This document shows, piece by piece, positions 49,761 to 62,699 of a DNA stretch of 64,000 nucleotides. How positions within the stretch are numbered: the stretch's first letter is position 1; every line of letters begins with the position of its first letter. Location of the stretch: positions 56,856,937-56,920,936 of the forward strand of contig NC_071334.1 of the NCBI RefSeq assembly GCF_027744825.2, read 5' to 3'. Under the pieces are notes generated by a model. That model did not search any database, had not been told where the DNA came from, and saw only the letters and a program-made list of their open reading frames with translations. Made by a program: the position numbers and the translations under genes. The stretch is from Synchiropus splendidus (Eukaryota > Chordata > Actinopteri > Syngnathiformes > Callionymidae).

Positions 49761-50113
49761 TATACATGCATACATCCTCAGTTAACCAGCGCTCACTCTT
49801 GTTCAGGGCAGCAGGGAGTGCTGGAGCCTATCCCAGCAGTCATTGGGCGAGAGGCAGGAATACACCCTGGATAGGTAACCAGTCTATCACAGGGTACACA
49901 CCCCATTCACACACACACACACACTCACACCTAGGGGCAAGTTCAGAGTGTTCAATTAACCTACTGAGCATGTCTTTCGGCGGTGGGAGGAAACCGCACC
50001 ACCTGGTGAAAACCAAAAAGCACACAGGGAGAACATGCAAATTCAACAGAAAGGCCACCGGTCCAACCTGGGAATCGAATTCAAGGCGAGAGTGTGAACC
50101 ACTGCCATGTGGC
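49761..50113 (-). mobile_element. near-complete tRNA-headed SINE, minus orientation
   Basis: The plus strand shows the complement of tail (TACATCCTCAGTTAACC), body (GTGCTGGAGCCTATCCCAG, CATTGGGCGAGAGGCAGG, GGGAGGAAACC, GGGAGAACATGCAAATTC) and tRNA-like head (GGGAATCGAATTC as B box, ending ACCACTGCCATGTGGC). The head type, GCCACATGG-CAGTGGTT, is that of a widespread fish tRNA-derived SINE. TTGTCAA occurs at 49751-49757 and 50114-50120 as a likely target-site duplication. The 126-aa plus and 104-aa minus frames across it are not genes. An internal (CA)n stretch at 49908-49923 is part of the element. Confidence 0.8.
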
Positions 50114-50161
50114 TTGTCAAAAATATTATAGAATGTAACTTCAGACCATACCATTATAAGC

Positions 50162-50269
<108 letters not shown>

Positions 50270-53200
50270 CATGATTACATTATGATACTTCTTATATTAT
50301 ATATAATATTATAATATATTCAGCACCTTTATTCAGGGCATTTTCATCATCTGAATTTCTTTTTGTGTTAAATTCCTTTTTTTTCCCCAGCATACAAATG
50401 TACACATCTCAATGCATTAAAATGCAAATTAAAGAGAGACATGAACATTTGTTCTGCACAACTTCTGGCTGAAATACCATGGAGGTGGGAGTCTTGTCTG
50501 TGGGAGTGATTCAGAGCCTCTGTGACCTTTTCCCAATTATTATGGATGGAAATTGCCAAGGAATCCACTGTGAAAAATATGGCACGTGGTCACCAAAATC
50601 ACCAAAGCTAAAATCTGTGTAAGCTATTACACCTACATGATTTTACATTGGCTTTACTTAAAACAGCATATTTTGGAAATGTATTTTAAACCAATTTTGG
50701 GGGTGGGATGGGCTCAAGTTTTCATGATGTTTCGACGTTGATTCAGACACTGTGGTAGGAACGTACTAGTGGGTGGTTTTTATAGCCTTGGTTGTCGAGG
50801 TTTTCAGTGGAATTTATAGCGTGTCAGGGAAAGACCAAGTGCAAGTATGTTCAGTAAGATAAAGAAAGGTCAGTAGCAAAAACTGTAATGGTCCCTTGAT
50901 GATTTATTGCAGTCAAAAAATAAGCTTCCTCAACAGCCAACTAAGACATCAGTCTGTAGTGTTTGCTATTGGTATTTAGGATAAGTTTTTGTCAACCTTA
51001 TAGAAACATAAGATTAATGTAACTCATTTTCATAGTACATGCAGTATATGATTTTTGTAATACAGACTCACAGTAAGATGGTCGACTGCATGTGCATGTA
51101 CCATTACAGCTATTTGGAATTTATTCACTCTCCCTTTGCATGGACTCAAACGGTCTGAAGGTGTGTGTGAGAGTGTGTGTGTGGCATGTGACTGGCAAGC
51201 CGTTCGTAATGTCTTCTGTGTTTAGCCCAATTAAACCTTTTCATGTGTCACACATTTTTCTCCAAGAATCCTTGTATGCCTCCTGTTTTGATCTGCAAGC
51301 AAGCCGACATTTTATGAGTCATTTCAAAATGATTATTATAATACAATCCGCATGAGCAGCAACAAAAACCGCTATCTGCCGTCAGGAAAGTGACATGCAG
51401 ATTACAAAACTGCTAAGTGCAAAAACGAAAATGCTCAAGTGAAAGATTCAATGGCGCAGAAAAAGAAATCAGGATGACCAATTCCGGCAGCATATCTGAG
51501 CAGAGCATACTGTCTTGCCATTCAAATACTGTAATTACACATATATCACATTATTAAATGAAAGTCTCTTGCAGGGTGTCTCCACGTAAATGTTTGATCA
51601 GATTCATGGGTGAATTCAAGGATGGCCGTATGCCTCTCATTTGCCTGTTCTTCTGAGTTTGCGTCTTCCAACTGCGTATTTCACCGTTCAACATTTCATT
51701 TCATTTTGCTGGGCCACGTCGAAGTCTGTGAGAATGTAATGCTGTGTGTCCTGCGCCTCCCACTCCCGTGATCCTATGGGAGTGTCCGCTTCACGGTAAG
51801 TGGGGCTGAACGTCGTTTTATCCCGTGGTATTATTCGTCTATGTTTGACTTAATACCTCTGAGCAGCGTTTCTATCCAAAGGAATTAGTGTTTGACACAC
51901 TCAAATCTGGGAATGGGGAGGATCTTACGCTTTTTTCACACAGCCTCTGCCACATGGCCGTGTAGCTAATTGCTAATAAAAATGGAAAGCCAGGGTGGAC
52001 GCAGCCCTTCAAGATGTTATGTTTATGCAACGTTTAAAGCTTTGGAGTGTTTTGAAAGATGCATTTTGGCTCAAACATCGGATGTTATGTAACACACTTT
52101 TACAAACAAGAAAACATCCGATTATTGATATCAGAGGTCGTGAAAACATGAATTCCTAGTTTTCATGTTAATATCAGCAGCTCATGGAGCTTAGGGGTTT
52201 ATATAATCTACTGAAGGTCCATGTAAATACAGTAGAAAGCTGAGCCCCTGTTCATTTATCAAATAAAATTAAACCTTTTTGGAGGTTTTTCAATTGCTTA
52301 CCAAGCGTGTTGCATATGATCTTTAAACACTGGTGGCAGCACTGTGCTAGAGGAGACAGTCAAACAGACAGACGGATGGATGTATGAGACATACAGATGG
52401 ACAAGTAAATCACTGTTGAATGTCGCATCACCTAGTCAGACAGCAGTCTCAGTCAAAATTATGAGGAGATTTTGTAATGGACTCTCCAAGTACAGACCTC
52501 TGTAACTTTAATGTGTTCACGTTCACATAGCATTGTATCAAAGGAGGTGCTCATTCAAATAGCTAATTGAAACTAGGAGGATGGGTATAAAACAAAATGA
52601 GTTGCAGGTGAAATATGGCTAATTGAAAACACTGATGCTAGTTTAATTTTAATTTCTGATACTCAGAACATCAGAACAGCCAACCTTGACAGTCAGTTGC
52701 CTTAGCAACAACAATTTGCCCTATTCAGTGTTATCATTTGATCCAGCCAGTTTCCTTTTCCAGATTCCTACCACTTTGTGTTTGGCAAAGAATGAAGGAG
52801 CCTTTACTTCATACTTTAAGTGTTGAATGTTTGAGAAGATTTTTAAAAAACAAGAACAGTACATGTTGCGAATGCTGAATTTAATGACACATTAGTCTTA
52901 CAAGAATGTAAAAAACAACTGAAGGATGTTCTGCTGTGATGTCGGTGAAAACGTTTATAATATTAGCCAGCAACCCATTTGATAATTGACACTTTGCCAT
53001 CAGAGTTGTCCACTACAGACTCACCTACGTTGTCAATGGAAGACTTTTGAAACTAGACCACTGAGGACAGATTCCTGTCTCCTCCATTTTTAACGCTGAA
53101 GTGGCTTATTAAAGCTGTGGTTTCAAATGTAGATGAACTTAAAGAAGCACACATTGGTGTTGAAGGAATAATACAAATCAAAAAAGAAACAAAGACGTCC

Positions 53201-53631
53201 ACAATTGATAGTGATTGACAGGTTCGCAGTCTTTTTAACAGTGTGTTTTCATGATCTCCTCGGAAAGTGTTGAATATGTTCATATCAAAGCGTTGACCGT
53301 GAACAGCAGTTTCCTTAGCAACTCCAGACTGCCTTGTTCTCTGAAAATCTTTGATGTTACCTGTGTTTCCTTTCACAGAGTCAGTGCCATCATCTTTTCT
53401 TTCAGGACAAAGCCTTGAACTGATAACAAGTCTTACCTCATATGCTGAACTAAGTTATTTCAAAGGTGTCATCTGCTCATGACAAATGTTTACCATTCTT
53501 TAAGTAAAACTTCTAATGACGCAAAATGAGTGCAGAATGAGTGCAAAAAAATGTGTTTTGCATTGCCATGGACTTGCATCATGTCCAGTATGAAGCATGA
53601 AGAGACTTCGGTGCACCATTATATGTTTGGT
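50270..53631. other. non-genic stretch
   Basis: The longest stretch without a recognised element. A GT-rich patch lies at 51162-51182. Around 51740-51800 a GC-rich patch ends CTTCACG-GTAAGTGGGG, a donor-like word, but no coding frame precedes it. A TAGCTAATTGCTAATAAAAA segment near 51965 hints at weak constraint. Frames of 87 aa (51092-51355) and 107 aa minus (53053-53376) show no domain. Confidence 0.5.
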
Positions 53632-54144
53632 AAGTGATTTTATTTTGTTATAGTATTTCCTGTTTGTGCTCCCTTTGTTTTACTGAACAGGTAATGACAC
53701 CCAACTGGAACCAATTACCTCATCAGCACACCTGTGAGCTTTCATAAGCTTCCTGGTTCCAGTCTGCGGAGTCAGATGGTCCATGCTCTGGTGAAGTTGA
53801 CTTCTCTTGAACCCCTCCTATTCTCTGGTGCTCGAGCCCTTTGTTAGTGTTTACCATGAGCGAGCTTTTTGAACCTACACGTGCATTTTGTTCTCTTTCT
53901 CTGATTCTGACCGCAAGCGTTGAGTTTTTCCACAACATGCATTTCCTGTTATGTGTCTGTTGTGCCTGAGTTTTGACCACCTTATCCATTTTTCACTCTT
54001 GTTATTTCTACCAACATGTTTTATTCAGCTAAGGTTTCTGTTCTCATTTTGCCATATTTATCGCTAACTTCCGATTTGTTCGTGTCTGGTTTTTCTTCCT
54101 TGAAATGCAAGCATTTGAGTCCTGTACTTTCGAGTATCGTGACA
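53632..54144 (+). mobile_element. LTR-like element, TGTCA family, plus orientation, diverged
   Basis: The right end CGTGACA, preceded by GAGTCCTGTAC, matches the complement of the TGTCACGA starts of the other copies. The left end (TTTATTTTGTTATAG, then TTTCCTGTTTGTG) matches the complement of the last bases of the 9067-9673 copy, but its terminal TGTCATG is lost. No duplication is found. Most of the interior is diverged. Confidence 0.5.
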
Positions 54145-55028
54145 GATCAACGTTTAGTCCAATCTATTTTACTATGTAGTATGTCATTTGATGACAGCTT
54201 TCAGGGACGTCTGCTGCTTGTCTTTCTTGTCCTTTTGCTTATTGCTTGTTTCAGTCGGTCCTCTTAAACATTCTCTCTTTAGAGACAACCCTAATCGAAT
54301 GTGATCCTGGTCTGGCCATCCAAAAACGATGCTTATTGCTGGCGTGAACAGGGTGCTTTGATAAACTGGTCAGAAGCTGGCCACAATGGGATGTGGCATC
54401 ATGCCTTCATGCTACTTTCGACAAAGATCCCATACAATGAATTATATTTCATCAAGTTCTTCTCATTATACTTACTTACATTATATTACATACTTCTCAC
54501 TCAACATTTTTTTTGTTCAGTTTTCCAGTTATCATTTCTAAACGAAGACCTCCATCTGTTTCGTCAACCGAGCATAACTGTTTCATGATACGTCATCTCC
54601 CCGTCTCTACTTACCGACGCATTCCGACTCACCAATCTTTCCCACATTTCTCCCTCTGATAATTCTGAAACGTCAATTCAGTCTAATCGATGCCTTCGAT
54701 TTTACTGACATCATTCAGGAGCTGGAGTTTTTCAGTGCGCTCTTGTGTGGTGTTTTGAAAATTCAATGTACAGTACATGAAAAATGAAATGTATTTGATG
54801 GTCATGAACTAACATACAGTGCATGCACGCACTGTCCTAACTTGTGTAATTGTAAATGAAGGGAGTTAGGTCTAGAATTTTTGTACAAAATTGAATTCAT
54901 TGCATTCCTGAATATGCAAGCAAAGCAGCTCCTGGAGGCTTTTGTGTGGTCTTTGGGGCTGAGTCTGGACTGTTGCTAGTTGGTGCCCATTGTCTGAGAG
55001 GACACTAGAGACATTACTTGCAAATACA

Positions 55029-55029
<1 letters not shown>
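54145..55029. other. non-genic stretch
   Basis: No gene. Plus frames at 54016-54588 have no domain. Nothing repetitive was recognised. Confidence 0.5.

Positions 55030-55069
<40 letters not shown>
55030..55069. repeat. (TA)n microsatellite
   Basis: A pure 40-bp alternation. Confidence 0.97.
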
Positions 55070-55072
<3 letters not shown>

Positions 55073-57342
55073 CAATATAAAGAGGGGGTCACAGCTTTGT
55101 CTGTGTCTACTATGACATCCAATTTAATTTTCCTCATAAAAAAATATTTAAAAAAAGATTTCTTTAAGAAAATAAAAATGAATATTGTTGATATTGTATG
55201 TTTATCTTAGTATCATTTTGTCATATTGTTGTCTTGTGAATTAATTCAGCCAAAATCTGTTGAGCAGATGTGTAAATGACAGGGTACTAATCACTAACAT
55301 TCGACAACACAATGCAAAAATGAACGGATTATGTAAAATCTTATTTAGAATGATCGATAAAAAATGAGCAAAAAAAAAGCAAAAATGATTGAAGCCATCG
55401 CAGAGTATTATTTGAATTAGTGCTGAATGACACAAAAGTGTTAATTTTTGAATTCCAGTATTTGGTAACAGAACTGTAATAGTCTGTGAGATGTGGTAAA
55501 GTTTGCAGTAAACAGCCTCACGGCCATGGGTTTGCCACAGCTGTCTTCGGCCTCCAAAAGCAAACAGCATGCCAGACAGAATTTTGAATGCTGTTAGAAA
55601 AGGTGAGGACACCAACGGTGTTCAGATTGAACTAAATAGCTGCACTCACAGCGGGTCAGGGAGCAAATCCATACCAGGAAGCTTTTTTCAGAAGTGCTGA
55701 CTCACCACAAGTAATTCCAACCGGGAGCTCAGAGAAGCAGACAGGGCAATTCCGACATTGTCTGTGGTGAATGATAGCTGAATGATTTATCAAGTTGAGA
55801 GTGGCAGTTCGGTGGGGGAATCAAACATGAGTAGAATGTTTAAAGGAAAGAATACTCGGATAAGGGACCGCAGCAATACAGGAAGTCTGGAGAGCCGGGC
55901 AAAGATTTGACAGAGGACAGTTCAGTTGTGGATCACTGTTCACATATAAAGCATCAGGCAAGTACAACAAATTCAATAAAATCACTCACGCTTGACCTTT
56001 AAGAGTTATAGGAGTATTGCCTCCTAAAAAAAAAAAAGAGTTGTGGTAAGACTGTTCAACAGTCAACATGTTTTTGGGACAAAAAAAAAAAATGGCATGA
56101 CAGAAGGGTTGAACAGCCACGTCAAAATAAAAGTGGGGCGTATGTGTGCAGGCTATATTACATCATAATAAAGAATTGTGTTAGCGAAACATGTTTCACA
56201 ACGCTCCCTCCTTCGGTAGAAATGTTTGTCTTCGTCCCCAAAAACCTGTCATGGCCCATTTTCATTACATCTCACCCTACTGGGGGGGTATTTGGGCCAC
56301 TTGGGGAACCACATCCAGAGGCATGGAGTAGTTGACTCATGAATAACTCTCGTGCTTCCAAAGTTTGAGCTAGGTACAATAGGGAAGCGGTACACTGGCG
56401 TTACACTGTCCTAGATATAGGAGATCGAGACTAACAGTCTGCAGTCCTGACTATGCCACATGCCACTATGCCTTTTTATTTAACCTCAGCTCAGGTTTAC
56501 TACGACTGACAAACATTTCCCCCACAGACGTTTTAAATTGGTAAATGGAAGATATCAGAACTCATTGAAAACTCACCGAGACATGCAGTGGTGACTGAAA
56601 TTGCAGTGACTGCTATAAACAAAAAACGCTTGCTTTCACCATCAGAGTGAATAAGGGGTGGCCAGAAAATGACCTGAAAACAGGAATTTGACCAGGTCAC
56701 ATACTGTACAGTGAGTACTATGAGGTTGTGATTAAAATGATGAATTAACACTGGGCTGGATCAAAATTGTTACATTTTAAATCAGGGATTATTTTTTCCA
56801 ATGTATTATAAATGTACTATTCCAACAAACAGAAACGGATTAAAATTACAATTGGTTAAAAATGTATGATTTAATGCAAACAATTCTGTTCCTCATTAAA
56901 TCTTGATCCATTTTACTTGTGGAGACATCTGAAGTAGAAGCTCTTTTGTTACTGCAACCAGAGAAATATTAGGACGTTAATATTTCATCACGCGTCAGAG
57001 ATTTGTCTGCCTTGTAGTCCATTAGCAAGAATGGACTGAGTACAGACTCAAGCCATCAAGTTTGGTAGACATTAAATTCCAGCCACATTGCTTCGATCCC
57101 CTGTTGCTCTTCACCTCCTTATTATGCGGAGAACATCATATTAGATCTGATGTCTTAACAGCGGAAGAAAATAAATCACAGTGCACAACCACATTTAAGC
57201 TTTTGCAAAAAATGAAAAGAGTAGAGCATGCCTTCGTGTTTTCCTTTGAAGTCTGAAGCTTTACATGGATATTTATGTATTTTTTAATAGTATTTTTAAT
57301 GAACTATTGAGGTCAGCATGAAGATTTATATTGGCAGATATT
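55070..57342. other. non-genic stretch
   Basis: No gene. A runs lie at 56025-56036 and 56079-56091. A 124-aa minus frame at 55241-55615 has no domain. Bases 56389-56470 recall a degraded tRNA-type SINE head but no A/B-box pair can be aligned. Confidence 0.5.
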
Positions 57343-58052
57343 ATTGATGAAATGGAACCAAGAACCAAGAGCACCACACAGTGGCTTCTGAAAATCAGGA
57401 CAAGGAAGACAAGCCATCCATACTGCAAGTGCCCTGAGGTATTGGATTATGCAAAGGTTTAGGAGCCATAAGCAGGTGACAGAGCACGATCTAACCTGGA
57501 TTTTAACCATGGTGTTTAATCCTCACAAAAATCTTAAAGGGGCAACGACAGGCGGACGAGGACAAAACCAGCCAAGACAGGAACACAACTTGACATAGAA
57601 AACACCCAAACTTAAGGAGACAAGACGATGACTTGATGACTAATCGATATACACCAAACAAGACTTGGCTTAACTTGACATAGAGTCCTTATGGGGCAAG
57701 CCGAGCCAATGGTTTGACTAGATGAGACAGGACTTGACCAGGCTGTTACTTGACTTGACGTGGAGACTTAACTTGACAAGAAGACGGATTTGACAAGACG
57801 AAACTCGACCAAACAGTTTCTTAACTTGATATGTAGACATCACTAAATGTGAGAAGAAGACTAGGACTTGACAATGCAAGACACCAGGTGCAAACAGTGT
57901 AAGGATTTGAGGAGGACGCAGGCAACACAGATGAGGTGCACAAGGAGACGAGACCAACCGGACAAAAAATAAATAAATATAAAGTCAATGATCAATGACT
58001 GGCGAAGCATGAAACAATACTGTTTTTTGATACCTTGTCTACCCATCACTAG
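57343..58052 (+). mobile_element. CTAGTG-type MITE interrupted by ACTTGAC-rich insert
   Basis: The left part (57343-57401, GGCTTCTGAAAATCAGGACA) and right part (about 58010-58052, ACTGTTTTTTGATACC to ACCCATCACTAG) are adjoining pieces of the MITE family seen at 7938-8152 and 29530-29604. Some 600 bp of unrelated sequence separates them. That insert is dominated between 57580 and 57880 by degenerate ACTTGAC and TTGACAAG words, a decayed minisatellite-like interior, with LTR-like GCAACACAGATGAGGTGC near its right side. The exact insert boundaries and any duplication could not be read. Confidence 0.5.
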
Positions 58053-58812
58053 TGGTAGGAGCAGGAGATAATATTTGTTGATGCGTTTTTAGCAAGGAGA
58101 TAAAGGTCATGGCTGCCTGCATCTTAAACTCTGAAGCATGAAGGAACGTGACTCAGTGCTTGAACAGAATGAAAATTCCTCCAGGAGCAGTAAAAATGCT
58201 TAAACATCTAGCTTTCAAGAGAAAGGTTAACTGTTTTTTTTTTTGTTTTTTTTTTGGAAGATGAAAAAAAAGTTTCACGGAGATCATGTTAAGCCCCTGT
58301 TTCTTCTCCATGCCCTCTAACTTTCATTCAAATCACGGACTACCAAGTGTACTATCTGTAATAAAATCACTAATCAAACAGGATTTGCCTGAGAGTGATC
58401 TCAGATTTCACAAATCCCATTGTCTTTTTATCAGGAGGTGGTTCAGGGGTTACAGTCTGCTGGAGACCATTGTGCAAACTGAGTTGGATACACCCTAAAA
58501 CGATTTCTTATCTGTGTAGGAATGCGCTGCAGCTGATGTAGTGAACAAATGGTTTCTTTTTTCTGTGGTGATGTACTTGACAAGAATAGATTTGTGAAAG
58601 TGGCATAAGAAAGAATAGAATTTTAATTGAAAATGCAATATTTTTATTATGTTATTTCTTTTCCCACTGTCCATTGCCCAGATCTGTTCAGTTACACGCT
58701 AGACTTTGGTAGCTAGATGAATTTTTGCTGATAAATAATTGTTTTATCGATTTAGTGGTTGTTTTTTGTTTAGTTTTTTTTTTAATGACACACAACCAAA
58801 CCTTAAAGAAAA
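58053..58812. other. non-genic stretch
   Basis: T runs near 58228-58253 and 58769-58778 make low-complexity patches. The 70-aa frame at 58286-58498 is not recognisable. No gene. Confidence 0.5.
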
Positions 58813-59534
58813 TTAAGATTTCCCAAAAGGATATCTCACTGTTATCCTTCAAAAACAAACCTCCAAATCTGACTTTCCTGACTCAAGTGTTTCAAACGTT
58901 GAAGTCCTCCACTCCATAATGCAGTAAGTCTCTCATCATGCTGATGCTCATGTTATGTGAAGTTATTCCTTTATGAAATTCTCCCCCCATCTGAAATCTC
59001 ACGTCACATTGGGCCTGACTCTGCTTCTGCTGACTGCTTTGTATTTCACCGTCTCTCCGTCATTTATGTCTGACCTGTTAACACAGTGGTGGTCTGTGTT
59101 GGTTTTGGGGATAGAGCCTATGAAGCGGTGCAGAGGAAGATGCCCATAAAATGTCTAACTATAAATATGAAGTCTTGGTAATTTTGTCACACATTTTTCA
59201 ATTCTGTCTACTTCTGGGCCAAAGTTATTCACAGATCATTTTTGTGAGTCGTGTTGAATCAATTAAAATCCATAACAATTTTGTTTAGTTTTACTCCAAC
59301 AAAAACTGTGTCAGTCAGTTTTAGTTTTGAAACATTGTCATTCTTTTCATCCCATAGATACTTTTTTTCTTTCTTTATTCCAGGCTAAAATATTGGCTGG
59401 AATAAAGGCAATATTCAGCATGATGAGAGACTTACTGCATTATGGAGTGGAGGACTTCAAGGTTTGAAACACTTGAAAGAGTCAGGAAAGTTTTCAGTAA
59501 GGATAACAGCGAGATATCCTGTTGGGAAATCTTA
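58813..59534. repeat. long inverted repeat (arms about 120-132 bp, loop about 470 bp)
   Basis: The left arm (58813-58944) and the complement of the right arm (59415-59534) align across almost their whole length, sharing TCCTCCACTCCATAATGCAG and AGTCTCTCATCATGCTGA. They differ by small indels and scattered substitutions, roughly 85-90% identical. The loop is unique and carries a second small hairpin (CTTTATTCCAG against CTGGAATAAAG, 59374-59408) next to the right arm. No transposase or flanking duplication was found. Confidence 0.85.
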
Positions 59535-60551
59535 AATAAATATTGACTTAAAATCTGGAATAATATTCATCATGAATAAAAAAAAAAAAAAAAACTTTAG
59601 TGAATGTTGATTGTTGACTAAATATGTATTTTCGAATGATACACTTGTTCATGTTTTAGATTTATTAGGACCCCCCAACAAAATAAAATAAAAAATGGTG
59701 TTAAACAATAAAAAACTTGACAGCTTGACCTTTGTTGCCGCAACAGGTTTAAATAAAACACAAACTTTAAATGGCACTTACTGCAAATACTTCCAGTCTA
59801 GCGTTGTGGTGATCCTCCTGTTGGAAGCCACAGGGCTACGAGGAAAGTTCTGCTATAAACATGTTTTTATATGTGCTGAACGAAAACAAGAAGGAAGTTT
59901 TTATTTCTTGCAAAACATTTTAGTCTCATTTTTATTCGTCAACGATAAGAAAAATGAATAGTTTTCGTCAGTGTCATTAGATTGTGCCGTCTCATCATCA
60001 TCTATAATTTGAAGTCGCAAAGAAGAAATGTTTTTAGAGTTGTGCCCTTGAATGTTATTTTAGATAGTTAAAGATATTTTTCAGCGATTTCAAAATTAAC
60101 ATTTACATGTCCACAAATTTATTTTTTGCAAGAACACAAATCCACTGCTGTGACTGCACGAATCACGATCTCTCTCTGCCTTTTGCTCCTTCTTGTCTGA
60201 GATCTAGGTTGCAAAACAAATTTGAGTACTTGCAGGTCTGTTGGCTGCTTAAACCCAAGGGATACGTACTGCAATCACATGAGGCAGAGCAGCGGACCAT
60301 TTCCAGGAGTCGAGTTGGCTCAATATTGACAGATGCGCTCAAGTTTGTGGGGTTTAATAGTGCAGCCATAAGCTCCTGTTTCACAATGACACTCAGATCG
60401 GTAAATTAGTTGCTCTTTGAACATCTCTTCATGACAGAAGCACCTTCATTATTTTTGGATGCACTGAAACAAAATGAGCATTGCTTGCATCACATATGTC
60501 ACGAGGACATTGTGGTGTGAAAAAAACTATCAAAAAAAAATCTGATCTTTT
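59535..60551. other. non-genic stretch
   Basis: An A16 run at about 59579-59594 follows the inverted repeat. Frames of 88 aa (59695-59961) and 100 aa (60107-60409) show no domain. No gene. Confidence 0.5.
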
Positions 60552-61870
60552 TGTCGTGAAACGGAAACAAAGCGGAATCCAAGAGCTTATATTAACAGGA
60601 AACTAGAAGACAAAGAGAAAGCAAGAGTTTATTAAAGTGTATTAACACTGCATTTTACAAAAGAACGCATATTATGGAGAACTGAGGTCATCGGACCGGG
60701 AGAGAAACACATGAATGGAACCGAGGGAGGAAATCTGTAACAGACTGAACACAAACAGAAATGAAATCAGAAAAACGGCTTTTACTGCAAGCGCGTTTAA
60801 TAAACAGAAGGGCAGCAAACACATGCAGTGGTCTAAGACATCCTTTATGGCAAATACAAAATACAGTCCGGTGGTCCACAAGTTGATAAACAGACCTTCC
60901 GTCCAAGCTTATAGTTGGGATCAGTCACCCGCTGCCGGTCAGTGAGATGGTGGTTACATTCCATGGTGCTGGAGAGAGCGCCCCGTGTCTTTACCCAGAT
61001 GCCTCAGTAACAGCGTAGGTGTTGCTCCACCGAACAAACAGCAGCGTCTGACTCTTGGGAAAGGGACAAGGGAGGCTGGTAGGCAATCTTGAATGGCAAT
61101 GTCCCTGTTGCAGAGGACTTGAGGGTGTTGTGGGCAGATTATACCCAGGGCAGGTAGCTGAACCAAGAGGTAAGCAACAGTTTCTAGGCCCATTAGACTT
61201 GGGATAGTACCCAGAAGAAAAATTGGCCAATGCCCCTAGAGCTTTCACGAACACCCGTCACATTTGTGATGAGAACTTGGTCCCTCTGTTAGAGACTGTC
61301 CACACAGTTGCCATGGTGGACCATGAGATCTGCAGCCTACACCAAAACTCTTGGAATATGAGTCCCAGTGTACCGAAAACTCAAGCCATTCTAGAGTGGC
61401 TTCCTTTCAGAGGAAGACAATTGTGTTTAAAAAAAAATAGCACATGGCTGTTCCTTATGGTCTGTGAAATCGCTCAGCAATAGGACAACTCCCAACCCTG
61501 AGAAAGAAGTGTCCACCTCCATAAAAAAGCTGTGATTTAGGGTCTACACGGTGAGGGACATGAGCAGACACAAACAGGAGGCACAGCTTCTTGAAAGCCA
61601 TGCCAGCCTCAAGGGCTCCACCGAAAAAGTCTCTTAGGAGATGTTAGCAGTAAGTTAGAGAAGCTGCCACTTTACTGAAAACACAAATAAAACGTTTAAA
61701 AATTGGTAAACCCAAGAAACTGCTGGAGCTGTTTGCAGGTGGAGGGAGTTCTCCAATTGAGGTCAGCCTCAATCTTGCCTGGATCAAGGCTAAGACATCC
61801 CTGTACCAGGATGAAACCCAGGAAGCTGACTTCCCTGACATGAACCTCACATTTCCTCAGCTTTCAAATA
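60552..61870 (-). pseudogene. decayed Ty3/Gypsy pol gene with 3' LTR remnant
   Basis: On the minus strand, 61655-61840 gives the end of reverse transcriptase (VSFLGFILVQG, then LQQFLGFTNF), the classic Gypsy RT-to-RNase H junction. Next, 61440-61640 gives eroded RNase H (an MEVD-type start, AFKKL upstream). Then 60880-61260 gives the end of integrase, with GYYPKSNG and a DRQRV-to-LST segment. Stops and frameshifts break every piece, and the integrase catalytic core is deleted between RNase H and the C-terminus. Downstream an AATAAA signal (complement at 60628-60633) precedes a CACGACA end at 60552, so the last bases are 3' LTR. It is the only retrotransposon coding region in the window and may belong to the TGTCA LTR family. 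Confidence 0.8.
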
Positions 61871-62699
61871 CATTTTGCTTTCCAAAGGTCTTTGTAAAAT
61901 CAGTTTGACATGCTTGTGGTGCAATGCACGGGAAGATCAAGATATACTGAAAGCAAGCAACGAGAAGGGCAGGAAACAGGCAAAATGAAAGAAGAACATG
62001 ACACTTTTACTGTTTACCCTGATATAATGAGCTTGAGATAGAGGAAAAAGATGGTGTGAGTCATCGGAGAGAAGGGAAGAAAGTGTGTGTGATGTGGTCA
62101 AGAGTTTTTGAAGATGGAAAGCCAAAAAGCTTGAATTCCATGGAGGGAGTCTGTGTTTGCAGATTTAAATGATGCAACAGAGTCTCACACTTGTTTAAAA
62201 AAAAAAAAAGAAAAAAAGTTCTACAATGAGCAAGCAAAGCCGAAATAAAGCCAACATATTCTCACCTCTGACAGTGAAATTCAAATGTCTTTTACAGCAG
62301 CTAGATAATGCACTCACTGGCTCGAATAAGGATGCATGTAAGGTTAGCGTGATGAAGATAGAACTGGGAGATCTGCACCAATATTGGCATGTGTGCCGCC
62401 CATCAAGCTGGCCTCACATTGAATGTGACTTGTACGCGTCCTGTGATTCGATACGTAATTTCAGGACTAACCGCTGCTCTCTTTTCACTCTCTGTGGCTT
62501 AAGTATATACGGATTTTTATGGGCAAACTAGCTTCAGAGCAATGAAGCCACAGATGTGAGATGTGAGTCGCAGACAGAAAGCCCTAACTTGCAGCACTTC
62601 ATTTTTAAATAGTTTGAGATATCAACTTCAGGCGTAAACAAGGGAGTATTTGCTCAGTAAAACTACCATTGCATTCATGCCCGCGGTAAAACTCCAAAT
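61871..62699. other. non-genic stretch
   Basis: The first part may be further pol decay but no motif is legible. An A12 run lies at 62199-62210. A 101-aa plus frame at 62226-62531 has no recognisable domain. Confidence 0.45.

Noticed and set aside
49751..50154. 126- and 104-codon frames on opposite strands
   Set aside because: Both lie almost wholly within the SINE.
51740..51800. Donor-like GTAAGT after a GC-rich patch
   Set aside because: The preceding DNA has stops in each usable frame within a few dozen bases and no acceptor.
56389..56470. tRNA gene or SINE head
   Set aside because: No acceptor stem, and the A and B boxes cannot be aligned; only vague similarity.
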